Of a stretch of 64,000 bases of DNA, positions 8,991-18,504 are shown one piece after another. Source of the DNA: Atriophallophorus winterbourni (taxonomy: Eukaryota > Platyhelminthes > Trematoda > Plagiorchiida > Microphallidae). The first letter of the stretch is position 1, and every line of letters starts with the position of its first letter. Under the pieces are notes generated by a model that was given only the letters and a program-made list of their open reading frames with translations, made no database searches and was not told the DNA's origin. The translations under genes were made by a program, and so were the position numbers. The stretch covers positions 124,001-188,000 of the forward strand of contig JACCGJ010010830.1 of assembly GCA_013407085.1 (NCBI GenBank), written 5' to 3'.

Positions 8991-9414
8991 CGAACGGTTG
9001 TTCAAATACGACATAAAGTCTCCCACAGGAACCTCACTACTAAGTTGGCTGCTTCAACCAGGCCCTGTCCTGTTGAAAAACTGTAATCGTAATTCTAAAT
9101 ATGATTCGTTGGTGGAAGAAGTGGATTTACTTGAGTGCCCATATCCGGTTTCACAATGGGAGAGAGGATACTGTAGCTACACGGCACCTGGCTCCTCGGG
9201 GTAATCTAGATCACATTCCGGACGAATACGTGACAATATCGAATTCAACTGATCAAGTCCCATCCGAACTTACATCAGATCTGTCACCCGCATCTCCTTC
9301 ATCAAATTCACCATAAAAAGATTTAGCATCCAATCCAAATGCCGATAATGTTCAAACTTTGATAGACAAACAACAACGTGTACACCCCTATAATCTAAGA
9401 AATCGACAAGTTTA
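8991..9414 (+). pseudogene. Integrase C-terminus of element D
   Basis: Two overlapping frames give PVLLKNCNRNSKYDSLVEEV then NGREDTVATRHLAPRG, IPDEYVTISNSTDQVPSEL and PYNLRNRQV followed by a stop at about 9414. This is the typical tail of integrase in the trematode gypsy lineage of D and E. At least one frameshift (near 9140) is present. It continues element D on the right of element F. Confidence 0.75.
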
Positions 9415-9460
9415 ACATTGCACACGCTATTCTTTCAAGCATTCTATGGTTCTTAAATCT

Positions 9461-9640
9461 ACTGGGGGAGAATGTTGTCTATTTTGTCTGTTATGAATTC
9501 ATCTGTTATTATTATAATTCATCGCTAATCACATTCTTTGCTCTATTATAGCTGTACTCTGATATAGACGAATAAAGCCCGGTTTTATCCACGACTACTC
9601 TTTTCACTTTGTGTTTGCTCTACTCACGACTGTGCCCTAG
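9461..9640 (+). repeat. Polypurine tract and 3' LTR of element D
   Basis: Purine tract ACTGGGGGAGAA (9461-9472) is followed by TGTTGTCTATTTTG, the likely start of the LTR. AATAAAGCC at 9571-9579 is the poly(A) signal. The end is not certain; about 9630-9640 fits the resemblance to 3784-3830. If right, the LTR is short (~165 bases) or truncated. Confidence 0.45.
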
Positions 9641-9859
9641 TAGGAACGGCAATCTTGCACACTCCCTCGCCACGAGTAGCTGATAGCAATATGTGTCATG
9701 ATTTTTACTTGCTTGTGCTGTACACATTTGACATACAGTTACTAAACTGTCGTATTTACATTTCAGCACATGTACTCTCGTTCTAGATAAATAAAGCGTT
9801 ACTTGTTCTATATAAACGTGTCTTTCTTTTGAACTCAATTCGGATCAGATTCTACAACG

Positions 9860-10640
9860 TTACAATTCACTTATATAGAACACGATCGATCCAACATTAC
9901 GACCCAGATACTTCGAAGCCGATCCTAACTCACCAGATGCACCTAAACGCTGGAATCATTGGTTTCGCACATTTAATACTTATCTGAACTCTGTGTAACC
10001 TTCCAAATCTGACAAACTCGAAACGCTCATTCATTTCCTGGATCATCTGGTGTATGATAATATTGCGGACTGTGCCGATTACAATTCTGCAAAAGATGCG
10101 TTGCGACAACTTTGTATCCGCCCGAAAAACATTATTTATGCTAGATATATCTTGCAAACGTACAAGCAAGAACCGGACGAAGACGTTGATCAGTTTGTGC
10201 TAAAACTAAAGTCTTTGGCCAAGGATTGTGAATTCAAAACTGTCGCTGCAGTAGAATATCAAAACGAATGTATCCGAGATGCTGTGATAAACGGAATTCA
10301 GTCTTCTGCTATTCGTGAAAAACCTTTGGCGCAGTCAGAACTCAGTCTAGACGGAGCACACAGACTTGAATTAGCTCACAAGCAGTCTCAGTCGTATACA
10401 GGTAATCAGTCCCTCTCATGTTCAGCGATCCCATCCACACAACAGAAACCGACCGAGCCCTCACCACAGTCTAATCTGTGTGGCGATCATACCACTGCTT
10501 TATCAACATCCATGCAAATTTGTTATTTCTGTGGTTATGCCCGACATCCTCGTTCAAAATGCCCTGCACGAGAAACAGTGTGCAATCTTTGTGGCAAGAG
10601 GTTATTTTCAGCGCGTATGCCGTTCGAAAACTAGACTCAA
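9860..10640 (+). pseudogene. gag of element E, frameshifted
   Basis: Reading starts near 9860 without a clear ATG (RYFEADPNSPDAPKRWNHWF), meets a stop near 9998 and runs through LETLIHFLDHLVYDNIADC, LCIRPKNIIYARYILQTYK, FVLKLKSLAKDCEF and CIRDAVINGIQSSAIR. The zinc knuckle is CYFCGYARHPRSKC (near 10519-10560), followed by CNLCGK. A frameshift near 10600 moves the second knuckle (FQRVC) and the protease into the next frame. Confidence 0.85.
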
Positions 10641-10659
10641 TCACCATACAAACAGCGTG

Positions 10660-11660
10660 TTGATGCCCGTTTTATTTTCTATGTCTGTTGTCGCTGCACC
10701 TGCTTGCTTATCCCGCACTATCACAACTGTTGAAATCAACGGAATCTCCCTCCGTGCTCTTGTCGATACTGGGAGTTCTTGTAGTTTCATCAGCTCTAAC
10801 ATAGTAAATTCATACAATTGGAAAGTTTACCCAAGCTCTTTAGTGGTCAAAATGGCGTCTATGACATTCTCTTGTCAAACGATGGGTAATTGTTCTGCAT
10901 CCATTCAATACGGATGTGCCCTATATGAAAGTCTCAAACTATTCGTACTACCTAATCTCTTCACTGAAGTCCTATTTGGACATGACTTCCTTGGTCTGCA
11001 CTCCAAAATTGAAATTCCATTCAGTGGTGATCGTGATGCATTTGCCATCTGCGGCTTGACTGCTGCAAGCGTTGAATCTCCCTCACTCTTTACGAACTTG
11101 TCGCTAGCTTGCAAGCCTATTGCAACCAAATCGAGACGACATTGCCCAGATGATGAACAATTCATAAGAACTGAAGTTGACCGCTTGTTGCAGGAAGGCA
11201 TAATTGAGTATTCAACGTCACCATGGAGAGCCAAAGTGCTTATCACAAAAAATACGAACCACAAACGTCGAATGGTCGTGGATTACAGTCAGACCATCAA
11301 TCAGTTTACATATTTGGATGCGTACCTATTGCCGCGTCTTGATAAAACGATTGAAGAGATCTCACGCTTCGGAATTTATAGTACTTTGGACCTTTTATCT
11401 GCTTACCATCGAATTCCGATAGCTGCAACCGATCGTCCATATACCGCTTTTGAAGCTTCTGGTAGCCTATTCTAGTTTTGCCGCATACTGTTCGGTGTTA
11501 AAATGGTGTAGCATGTTTTCAGCGCGCTATTGACGGCATCATTAAGTTCGAAAATTTGAAAAACACGTATGCCTACATAGACAATGTCACGGTTTGTGGT
11601 AACACTCAGGAGGAGCATGATGCCCATTTCGAATCGTTCATGAAAGCTTCCCCATCTTTT
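10660..11660 (+). pseudogene. Protease and reverse transcriptase of element E
   Basis: Protease: VEINGISLRALVDTGSSCSF with the DTG triad near 10765, then VLPNLFTEVLFGHDFLGLH. Reverse transcriptase: CPDDEQFIRTEVDRLLQEGI, SPWRAKVLITKN, RRMVVDYSQTINQFTYLDAY, YSTLDLLSAYHRIPIAAT and TAFEASGS. A stop at about 11475 lies just before the FCRI-FGV block; the next block, TYAYIDNVTVCGNTQEEHD (about 11565-11625), carries the YIDN catalytic box. After SFMKAS the reading no longer matches RT, so the thumb and connection are deleted. Confidence 0.87.
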
Positions 11661-11754
11661 AGGATTTTACTTTTTCATGGTTGTGTGGCAGTTAAGCATT
11701 CGGTACGCCCTACGGGTGTAATGCTGTGTGTGACGATGATTTTTCTCGAGGACA

Positions 11755-12568
11755 CTCAATCCTAGCGAGAAAAATCACTCGGTTGTAGAGAAGGAGGCAT
11801 ACGCCATTGTAAAATCCATCAGGAAATGGAGGCACTATCTACTTGGTAAACCATTTAAACTGGTCACTGACCAGCGCTCGGTTGCATTTATGTATGGTGG
11901 CAGCAAAAAGAGTAAAATTAAAAACGATAAGATACAGCGCTTGAAAATCGAGCTTTCTGAATACAAGTAGGATGTTGTTTATCGACCAGGTAAAGAAAAC
12001 CATGTTGCGGACAATTTATCACGTAACGTCTGTGCGTCTATTTCTAACCCTGAAAAGCTGAAGGAGCTGCGCAACTTACTCTGCCATCCAGAAATTACCC
12101 GAATGTTTCATTTTGTCCGATGCAAAAATCTTCCTTATTCGGTAGACGATGTCAAACGAGTCATTACAAATCACAGAGTGTGCCGAACTAAAGCCAACGT
12201 TTTTCAAGTCTTCCGGTACCCTTATTAAAGCCACACAGCCTTTCGAGCGTTTCAGTATAGATTTCAAAGGTCCTCAATCTTCAAGTTCTCGAAATCGCTA
12301 TTTGTTACCATCAATAGACGAATCTCCTCGATTCCCTTTTGCCTTTCCATGCGCGGATATGTCATCAGCTACTGTGATCGGCTGTCTCACACAACTTTTC
12401 ACTTTGTTCGGGATGCCTGCCTATATCCACTCTGATAAAGGTTCATCATTCTTGTCTTCTGAACTGAAAAACTTCCTGACTGAAAAAGAAATCGACATGA
12501 GTCACACATCAACTTATAATCCACAAGGCAACGGCCAGGTAGAACGTCTCAATGGCACACTTTGGAAA
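11755..12568 (+). pseudogene. RNase H and integrase (first part) of element E
   Basis: RNase H end: TLNPSEKNHSVVEKEAYAIV, WRHYLLGKPFKLVTDQRSV, then LSEYK, a stop at 11970, and VVYRPGKENHVADNLSRN. Integrase: LRNLLCHPEITRMFHFVRC and a zinc-binding VITNHRVCRTK, a frameshift, then FERFSIDFKG (first catalytic D), AYIHSDKGSSFLS (second D) and NGQVERLNGTLWK (catalytic E). All three integrase carboxylates are visible although the frame is broken near 12190. The reading stops being integrase at 12568, where the Penelope-like element begins. Confidence 0.85.
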
Positions 12569-12569
12569 T

Positions 12570-13391
12570 TCAATTCAAATTCAAATTCAATTTACAAAGG
12601 AAATCGAAGCGAACAACTGTCTACCATTTTTGGACGTAAACGTGCGAAGAACAGAGACGGGAAACCTTGAAACAAGTGTTTACAGGAAAGGAACAAACAC
12701 GGATCAAATCTTAAACTTCAGAAGCAAGCACCCGGTCACGCACAAACGGAGCTGCGTACGAACGCTGTTTAACCGCGCGAAAACACATTGCAGTACCGAA
12801 CAACTCAAGAAAGAAGAGGAGAAATATTTATTCAAACTATTCCAGAAAAACGGTTACCCAAGAGGATTCATCATCCGCAACAAAGACGTAACAATTCACT
12901 CACACGAAAACAATACAAACACGGCAAGAGCGACACTCCCGTATATACAAAATATTTCAGAAATTACGGCAAGAATATTACGTCCGCTCGGAATCAATGT
13001 CGCACACAAACCGATGTCCACTCTGAGAAGTCAGCTGGTAAAAATCAAGGACACGTTTGCAAAAGAAGAAAGAAACAACGTTGTGTACAGAATTCCATGT
13101 TCTAATTGTGACAAAAACTATATCGGACAGACTGGAAGAAGATTAGAAACAAGGATACACGAACACAAATTGGCTACTCGACGACATGATCACAAGTCGG
13201 TAATATCGGCGCACATGGATCAAGAAGGACACGAGTTTAATTGGGATGAAACAGAGATAATCGCAAAAGGCAGAACTCGACATATACGGGAGTTCCTTGA
13301 AGCATGGCATTCGACAGCACGATCAATCAATGAACACATTCAATTGGATGCAATCTACGGACCAATGAGAAAACGCAAACAAAGGGCATAG
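12570..13391 (+). pseudogene. Penelope RT C-terminus plus GIY-YIG endonuclease, intact frame
   Basis: Penelope proteins join a telomerase-like reverse transcriptase to a GIY-YIG nuclease that nicks DNA for priming. The frame enters at the RT thumb (IQFTKEIEANNCLPFLDV; VYRKGTNTDQILNFRSKHP), passes a linker (KKEEEKYLFKLFQKNGYP, FIIRN) and reaches the nuclease: NVVYRIPCSNCDKNYIGQTG (about 13077-13136, the GIY...YIG core with a CX2C insertion), RRLETRIHEHKLA (conserved arginine and histidine) and IREFLEAWHS (conserved glutamate). It ends at a natural stop, 13389-13391. The RT catalytic core with its YxDD box is missing through 5' truncation, so it cannot act alone. A reading can begin at an ATG at 12552, but that ATG belongs to element E. 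Confidence 0.9.
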
Positions 13392-13480
13392 TCAAGAAGA
13401 TCAGCCAATCACACAAGATGAGATGGCAGAGAAGCGAATAAATTCGAATATCGCCCGTCGCCCAATCACTTCGAAAGAAG

Positions 13481-13526
13481 TTCCGCTGATGATGTCATCT
13501 AGTTTGATGACGAAACGTCCGCAATC
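13481..13526 (+). ncRNA. Hammerhead ribozyme motif of the Penelope-like element
   Basis: Conserved core CTGATGA (13486-13492); stem II GTCATC (13494-13499) pairs perfectly with GATGAC (13506-13511) around loop TAGTTT; then GAAAC (13512-13516) and GTC (13517-13519) with the predicted cut after 13519. Stem I can form between GTTCCG (13480-13485) and CGCAAT (13520-13525) with one mismatch. Stem III is minimal (AC with GT and no loop), as described for hammerheads of Penelope-like elements, which may act as dimers. One extra U between CTGATGA and stem II departs from the usual core. It lies 95 bases after the stop codon, where the element's terminal repeat is expected. Confidence 0.7.
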
Positions 13527-13599
13527 AACCATATCAGCTCGGAGAACAACTATGTCTTACAATCCTATACCTGAGCTACGTGTTTTCAAAACACTTTGG

Positions 13600-13603
<4 letters not shown>

Positions 13604-13643
<40 letters not shown>
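13604..13643. repeat. (TA)n microsatellite at the Penelope 3' boundary
   Basis: About 20 TA units directly after the right target-duplication copy. It is followed by about 28 bases of unknown origin and then by the integrase of element E. Confidence 0.95.
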
Positions 13644-13648
<5 letters not shown>

Positions 13649-13671
13649 ATCATTTAAAAATGAAAAAGTGC

Positions 13672-13797
13672 CACTTTGGAAAACAATCAGCTTTGCTTTG
13701 AAAACTCATAATTTACCGATAACTTGTTGGGAAACTGTTTTACCGAATGCTCTACATAGTATCCGGTCATTGCTCTGCACATCTACGAATCACACAC
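13672..13797 (+). pseudogene. Integrase C-terminal part of element E
   Basis: After the Penelope insertion the integrase frame resumes as LWKTISFALKTHNLPIT, CWETVLPNALHSIRSLL and CTSTNHTP. It fits directly after NGTLWK at 12568. It ends at 13797 where the AG-rich tail of LINE C starts on the other strand; the rest of element E is not in the window. Confidence 0.82.
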
Positions 13798-15160
13798 CTT
13801 TACTTTACTTTACTTTAGTGCGACTATCTCCTCCTGGAGGATGAGTCGGCTTCATTGACGTCACGGATTGCAGCCGCTCACGCTTGGCGGTTAGAAGCGA
13901 GATCCGCGCAGATTGTAAGCCAGGTCCGGTCCCACGTGCGCCATCCGTAAACCGATCGTAGACCGAGCAGCTCCACGTCCGATCTCACGGTGGCGAACCA
14001 AGTCTTCACTTATCCTTCTCTACGATAACGCCATTCTGGGCAGGGTGTCGGCGATAGTGTCATCCTGGGTAGTTCAGCGTCCGAGCGTCTCAGGGTGTGG
14101 CCAAACCATCTCAGTCGGTGTTGCCGCAATATCGAACTCAGGCGAGGGATATCAAAACAACGGTGGCGAACCTCGTCATTCGTTACCCACTCATCCCATC
14201 GAACATTGAGGATGCGTCGGAGACACCAGTGGTCGAAAACCTCTAGTTTCCGCATATCCTCCACCAGCACAGGCCACGCCTCGCATCCATAAGTGAGAAC
14301 CGGGCGAATCGCCGCTCTGTAGATGCGCAGCTTTGTACGTCGGCTGATTTCTCTACGGCTAAATAGAACCCAACGTAGTCGCGAAAACGCCGTGCGCGCA
14401 GCTTGTACGCGGGTCGGTATCTCATCCCTGGCTGACCTGACGGTAGCACGCACAAACCAAGGTAACGAAAAGTGTTCACCATCTCCAAGTTCTCACCACC
14501 AATCTTGAGAGGCAGATGAGGTCCAGTGGCGGTTGTAAAATACTTAGTTTTCGCGTGTTGATTCGTAGCCCCAGCATAGAAGCAAATGAGCTGAGGCGTT
14601 CCAGGGTCGTCTGAAGCGTTTCAGTATCATCCCCCAAGATTACGATGTCGTCGGCATACTCCAAATCGGCAATCGAAACGGTCGGACTCAGTATCACACC
14701 GGCGTAATCTGAAAGCGCTTGCTTCATTGTCCAATCGATCGCGAAGTTGAATAGCACAGGGGACAAAGGGCACCCTTGCCGGACACCAGTCCTAATGGGG
14801 AACGTCAAGGACACCATTCCATATGCGCGTACGCGGCTCTGCGTGAATGAATAGTACGCTTGCATCATGCGCACAAGTTTCTCCGGCATACCATCCGCCA
14901 GCATCACACTCCACAGCGAATCTCGGTCGACAGAGTCGAAGGCGGCTTCGAAGTCGATGAAACAAGCGGTTGTTGCCTGCTGATAGCGGTAACGATGTTC
15001 CAGAATTCGACGCAATGTGAACAGCTGGTCGACGCAGCCCCGACCTCGACGAAAACCGCCTTCGTTGACTCGTGTACGTATATCCCTCTCTTCCGTAAAG
15101 CGGCATAAGAGAATCACTGCAAAAACCTTCGCGGCGATGTCGATAAGACTGATGCCACGG
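13798..15160 (-). mobile_element. LINE C: RTE-type retrotransposon, 5'-truncated
   Basis: A minus-strand LINE whose 3' end is an AAAGT repeat run (13798-13817). Going upstream: C-terminal region (VKTWFATVRSDVELLG, ICADLASNRQA), thumb (14010-14488), reverse transcriptase (14476-15117) and the start of RT (GISLIDIAAKVFAVIL, to 15160). It stops abruptly at 15160, where the 3' end of LINE B abuts. It is the same clade as A and B but a distinct subfamily (FIDFEAAFDSVDR; LRWFGHTLRR) with a different tail repeat. GC content is well above the surrounding satellites. Confidence 0.85.
14010..15160 (-). pseudogene. Reverse transcriptase of LINE C, frameshifted
   Basis: The first part (15117-14476) has FRRGRGCVDQLFTLRRILE, FIDFEAAFDSVDR (residues 53-65 of that stretch), GVRQGCPLSPVLFNF (111-125) and DLEYADDIVILGDD with an intact YADD at 154-157. 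A frameshift near 14480 leads to MVNTFRYLGL (14488 on), and another near 14420 to TRVQAARTAFSRLRWVLF, LTYGCEAWPV, RCLRRILN-like WCLRRILNVRWDE and LRWFGHTLRR. The catalytic core is complete but three frames are needed, so no full protein is made. Confidence 0.88.
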
Positions 15161-15180
15161 TATTATTATTATTATTATCA

Positions 15181-15197
15181 CACAAGTCTTTACAGAC
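15181..15197 (-). other. 3' terminal hairpin of LINE B
   Basis: Minus strand GTCTGTAAAGACTTGTG: GTCT pairs with AGAC around a four-base loop, followed by TTGTG and the ATA tail. It matches in plan the hairpins at 96-114 (LINE A), 1959-1976 and 7587-7604 (SINEs). Confidence 0.6.
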
Positions 15198-15335
15198 GAT
15201 GTGCCAACAAGTATACCATGAAGAGGGTACATGATGAAAGAAAAAAGAAAAAAAGACGGGGATTTTTTTGTCTGTCTGTTTACACATGCCGTTTTTGATC
15301 TTTTTTGTCTTTTTGGAAAAGGGGAGGGGGGGTCA

Positions 15336-17212
15336 TTAATAAACGGGAACACAAGCACGGCAGGATTCTCGCCACTGGTTCCTTTCTTGTGCCATCACAC
15401 TGAGTGTTGTCAGCCACATGTATTCACGGTCCTTCGGACCGCACCCGGGTAAGCGCGATGTTCCCACGATGGCTAGTGGGGCTGTTAGACGTTTGAGGGT
15501 CTTCCGCCAGGTATTCCTTTGTCCGCCACGGCGACGTTTCCAATCTGGTCCGGCGAGAGCAAAAAGAGCTAGGCGAGGAAGGCGTCGCTCATCCATACGG
15601 AGAACGTGCCCCAGCCATCTCAGCTGGCACATGGATATATGATCGGAGAGTGGCACAGAGCGATCACCGAGGACTGCCCTCCTGACGTCATCATTTTTGA
15701 CTTTCTGTTGCCAGCTTAAACGAGCTATACTCCGCAGGCAGCGATGATCAAACGTCGATAATCGTTGACTATCGGCTTGTCGCAGCGTCCACGTCTCGCA
15801 GCCATACAGTAGAACTGCTCGTACGGTGGCCTGGTACACTCTGCCCTTCAAGCGTAATCCAACATCGCGTCGGCGCCACAGATACCGTAGCCCAGCGAAA
15901 GCATGGCGTGCTCTTGCAATCCGTGCTGTGATTTCAGCTTCGATATCGCCCCCAGTTGTGATGCAGCTCCCTAGGTAGGTGAATCTGTCAGTCACTTCCA
16001 GTTTATGGTTTTCGATCGTCAAATCAAGTGTTGGGTCTGTCCAATCCTGTAGGAACACTTTGCATTTTGACGGAGAGAAGTGTAATCCATACAGCGACAA
16101 CTGATCAACGAGTAGATCCAAAGCGCTTTGTATGGCGCAAGCATCCTCTCCGAGGAGAGCAATGTCGTCAGCATAGTCCAGATCCATAACTCGTCGACCG
16201 GGGAGCAGGTCGATCCCACAATTCGGTAGCTGGGCTGCTGCTGCCTGCATGACATCGTCAATCGCAAAGTTAAATAGGAATGGGGAGATCGGACATCCTT
16301 GACGAACCCCGCTGGAGATGGTAAACTGCTTGGATAAGTCCCCATAGGCTTTGACTCTGCCGGTGGTGTGGCAGTACAGCTTCTTGAGCAGGATTACGTA
16401 CTTCGGTGGGACACCATGGCGAATGAGACAGTCCCAGAGGGCGGTTCTGTCAATGGAATCGAAGGCTGCTCGTATGTCAAGAAAGACGATGAATGTTGGA
16501 CGTGCGTATTGGTAACGTTGCTCCAAAATTTGGCGGAGCGTGAAGATTTGGTCCACACACCCGCGTCCTCCTCTAAAACCAGCCTGTTCTTCTCGATACT
16601 CTGCTTCTCGGTAGCTGTTAAGCCTGGTCAGGATGATTGATGCGAACAGTTTAGAGACCACCGGTATGAGACTGATACCCCTGTGATTACCGCACTCTTT
16701 CCTCGACCCTTTCTTGAATACTGGGACGATGGCTGACGGTCCCCACGCGCTGGGTATGGTTTCCTCGTTCCAGATCTTTCCGAAGAGCACTGACAGTTCA
16801 CTGCACAAAACGTCGACACCTTCAACAAATAGTTCGGCTGGTAGCTCGTCTAAACCAGGGGCTTTGCGTCGTTTAAGCTTCATTATGTGTGAGCGAATTT
16901 CTGCCTCTGTAGGTGGTTCCTGTGGGGCCGGCCACTGAGTGGTGGAGCCACTTGGCTGAGCAACAGAGAGTGGTCGCGGTTGATTGAATTGGCTAGCGAA
17001 ATGTTCCCTCCAGCGGTCCATTCGCCTTTCCTGTTGGTAATCAACGACCCATCTGCTTCCGTGATGAGTTCGCTCACGCTGGGCATTCGGGGTCCCGTGG
17101 AGCGTATAAGCTGGAACAATTTGCGGGTGTTGCCAACTGCTTGGGCTGCTTCCATCTCGCTTGCCCGCTCTTCCCACCATGATTCTCGGTCCGTTTTGAG
17201 GCTGGTCTTCAA
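15336..17212 (-). pseudogene. Reverse transcriptase and C-terminal region of LINE B
   Basis: A 614-codon stretch, of which the part from about codon 52 (near 17027) is true element protein. Blocks: APGLDELPAELF, IVPVFKKGSRKECGNHRGIS, FRGGRGCVDQIFTLRQILE, FLDIRAAFDSIDR (residues 233-245), GVRQGCPISPFLFNF (291-305), DLDYADDIALLGED with YADD at 336-339, RFTYLGSCI, WRRRDVGLRLKGRV, LLYGCETWTL, CQLRWLGHVLRM and a tail ending CRACVPVY. The segment between endonuclease and RT (17212 to about 17030: WWEERASEMEAAQAVGNTRK) sits in another frame. All catalytic residues are present; two frameshifts (near 17240 and 17035) block a single protein. Confidence 0.9.
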
Positions 17213-18504
17213 CTGGTGGCGAATTTGCCTGCGCTGTTCATCATATCTTTCCCCGGAGGTAAGGAACGCTGTTGGTCAATTAATTTGGCTGTAGCAGCAG
17301 ATATCCAGTTGGAATCTGTTCGCTTGGATGTTCCACAGCTTTCCAGGCCAGCATGATACATTGCGCTTTGGATTTGAGCCCAATGCTCCTCAATATTATC
17401 AGGATGGGGTCCAAGTGCATTAGATAGGGCCGTTAGATAGTTCTCTGCCACTGCTCTATCTGATAGTTTAAGCGTATCCAGCCTCGTGATATTTTTCTTA
17501 CGCGATCCGCTGAAACGCATAGTTAGGTTTGCACAGACTAACGCGTGGTCTGATGATAGGCAGGTCGACCAATATGATCTGCAGTCTTGCACACTGGAAC
17601 GCCATCGATAACTGATCGCAATGTGATCAATTTGTGTCCAGAGTCCTGTCGAGGGGGATCTCCATGTTGCTGACCGTTGTTTGGAATGTCGGAAGTTGAC
17701 GCTGCTGAGAAATAGGCGGTGCTCAGCACATAGACTCAACAGGCGTTCACCGTTGTCTGATCGGACGCAATCGAGACCATATGGACCACCGAGGTGTCGT
17801 TCACTTTGTGAGAGGCGGCCAACTCGGGCATTAAGATCGCCAGCCAGGATGACAATATCCGACTTTCGTGCTTTACGCAGTAATTCGTCTAGACCTCGGT
17901 AGAATTCGTCTTTCGCTAAATCAGCATTGCAGTCAGTGGGGGCGTAGGCTGAGATGACGAAAAGTGCACGGGTGTTCTGTCTGTGTTGACTGATTTTGCA
18001 TGAGCCACCAAGTCGGACGGCGCACAAACGGCTATTGACAGGTAACCAGTCAATCAAGGCTGCCTCGGCGCGTGAGCTCAGGGCAATACCAAATCCTGCA
18101 AGTCCCGCTGTCTGGGCCTCTTCATCACCAGATACACGCAAACGGAACTTGACTCCGGTATTATTCGGTGAGCATAAGTTTATCACATGACTAGAGTCGT
18201 GTAAGCGCGTTTCTGATAGGCAGCAGATGTCTACTCTCATCGTTTCTAGTGTACGAGCTAAACCAGCCTGTTGTCCTGTTTGCCTCAAGGTCCTGACGTT
18301 GAATGCAGCTAGCTTGAAGGGCATACGGGGTTTCAGGAAGTGAGCATTCTGGCTTGGCTGTTCTGTGTTTGGCGAGCTGGAAAGGGCATCTTGACGAGAT
18401 TCATTGCTTGTGTGTAATGAGGGTCGTGGGATATAAGGATCGGCATGTGATGTAATGTAGCGAACGTGATTTTGACAGCGAGTTGTGGATGAAGTGGATT
18501 CCAT
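17209..18504 (-). CDS. APE-type endonuclease part of LINE B
   Basis: A 431-codon frame with a full apurinic-type endonuclease, which nicks target DNA so that the LINE RNA can be reverse transcribed there. Catalytic motifs: FNVRTLRQTG (asparagine 69), CLSETRL (glutamate 98), SAYAPTD (tyrosine 187), ILAGDLNARVG (aspartate 223 and asparagine 225), QIDHIAI (291-297) and the final SSDH (317-320). The first ~60 residues before FKLAAFNVR are not conserved, so the true start may lie further down. The frame ends with unrelated residues after PPGKD because of a frameshift into the RT linker. The endonuclease itself looks undamaged. Confidence 0.88.
   Translation of the reverse strand: MESTSSTTRCQNHVRYITSHADPYIPRPSLHTSNESRQDALSSSPNTEQPSQNAHFLKPRMPFKLAAFNVRTLRQTGQQAGLARTLETMRVDICCLSETRLHDSSHVINLCSPNNTGVKFRLRVSGDEEAQTAGLAGFGIALSSRAEAALIDWLPVNSRLCAVRLGGSCKISQHRQNTRALFVISAYAPTDCNADLAKDEFYRGLDELLRKARKSDIVILAGDLNARVGRLSQSERHLGGPYGLDCVRSDNGERLLSLCAEHRLFLSSVNFRHSKQRSATWRSPSTGLWTQIDHIAISYRWRSSVQDCRSYWSTCLSSDHALVCANLTMRFSGSRKKNITRLDTLKLSDRAVAENYLTALSNALGPHPDNIEEHWAQIQSAMYHAGLESCGTSKRTDSNWISAATAKLIDQQRSLPPGKDMMNSAGKFATS

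Larger units (their letters stand above)
3700..9640 (+). mobile_element. Element D: Ty3/gypsy LTR retrotransposon, split by element F
   Basis: The left part (to about 5943) holds gag, protease and reverse transcriptase; the right part (8991-9640) holds the end of the integrase and a 3' LTR. Element F on the other strand lies between them. The RNase H and most of the integrase of D are missing, and the missing part coincides with the truncated end of F, so a deletion followed the insertion. D and E in this window share protein organisation (gag with CX2CX4HX4C, DTGSS protease, YIDN reverse transcriptase) but differ enough in RT sequence to be separate subfamilies. The lineage resembles trematode CsRn1/Boudicca-type elements, named from memory of motifs. 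Confidence 0.8.
12570..13603 (+). mobile_element. Penelope-like retroelement, 5'-truncated
   Basis: About 1.03 kb inserted in the integrase of element E. The 13-base sequence ACACTTTGGAAAT occurs at both ends (12557-12569 and 13591-13603), which is a good target duplication. The element keeps the end of the reverse transcriptase, a GIY-YIG endonuclease and a 3' region with a hammerhead ribozyme motif. Its reading frame is uninterrupted from the insertion point, unlike all neighbours, so it is one of the younger insertions here. A third copy of CACTTTGGAAA lies at 13672-13682, after a (TA)n run. Confidence 0.85.
9631..13800 (+). mobile_element. Element E: Ty3/gypsy LTR retrotransposon with Penelope insertion
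   Basis: Element E follows D in the same orientation: possible 5' LTR (about 9631-9838, with AATAAAG at 9787), gag (9860-10640), protease and RT (10660-11650), RNase H (about 11755-12000), integrase (12030-12568 and 13672-13797). A Penelope-like element (12570-13590) splits the integrase, and LINE C truncates it at 13798. Part of the region between RT and RNase H (near 11650-11750) is missing. Several stops and frameshifts make it inactive. Confidence 0.8.
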
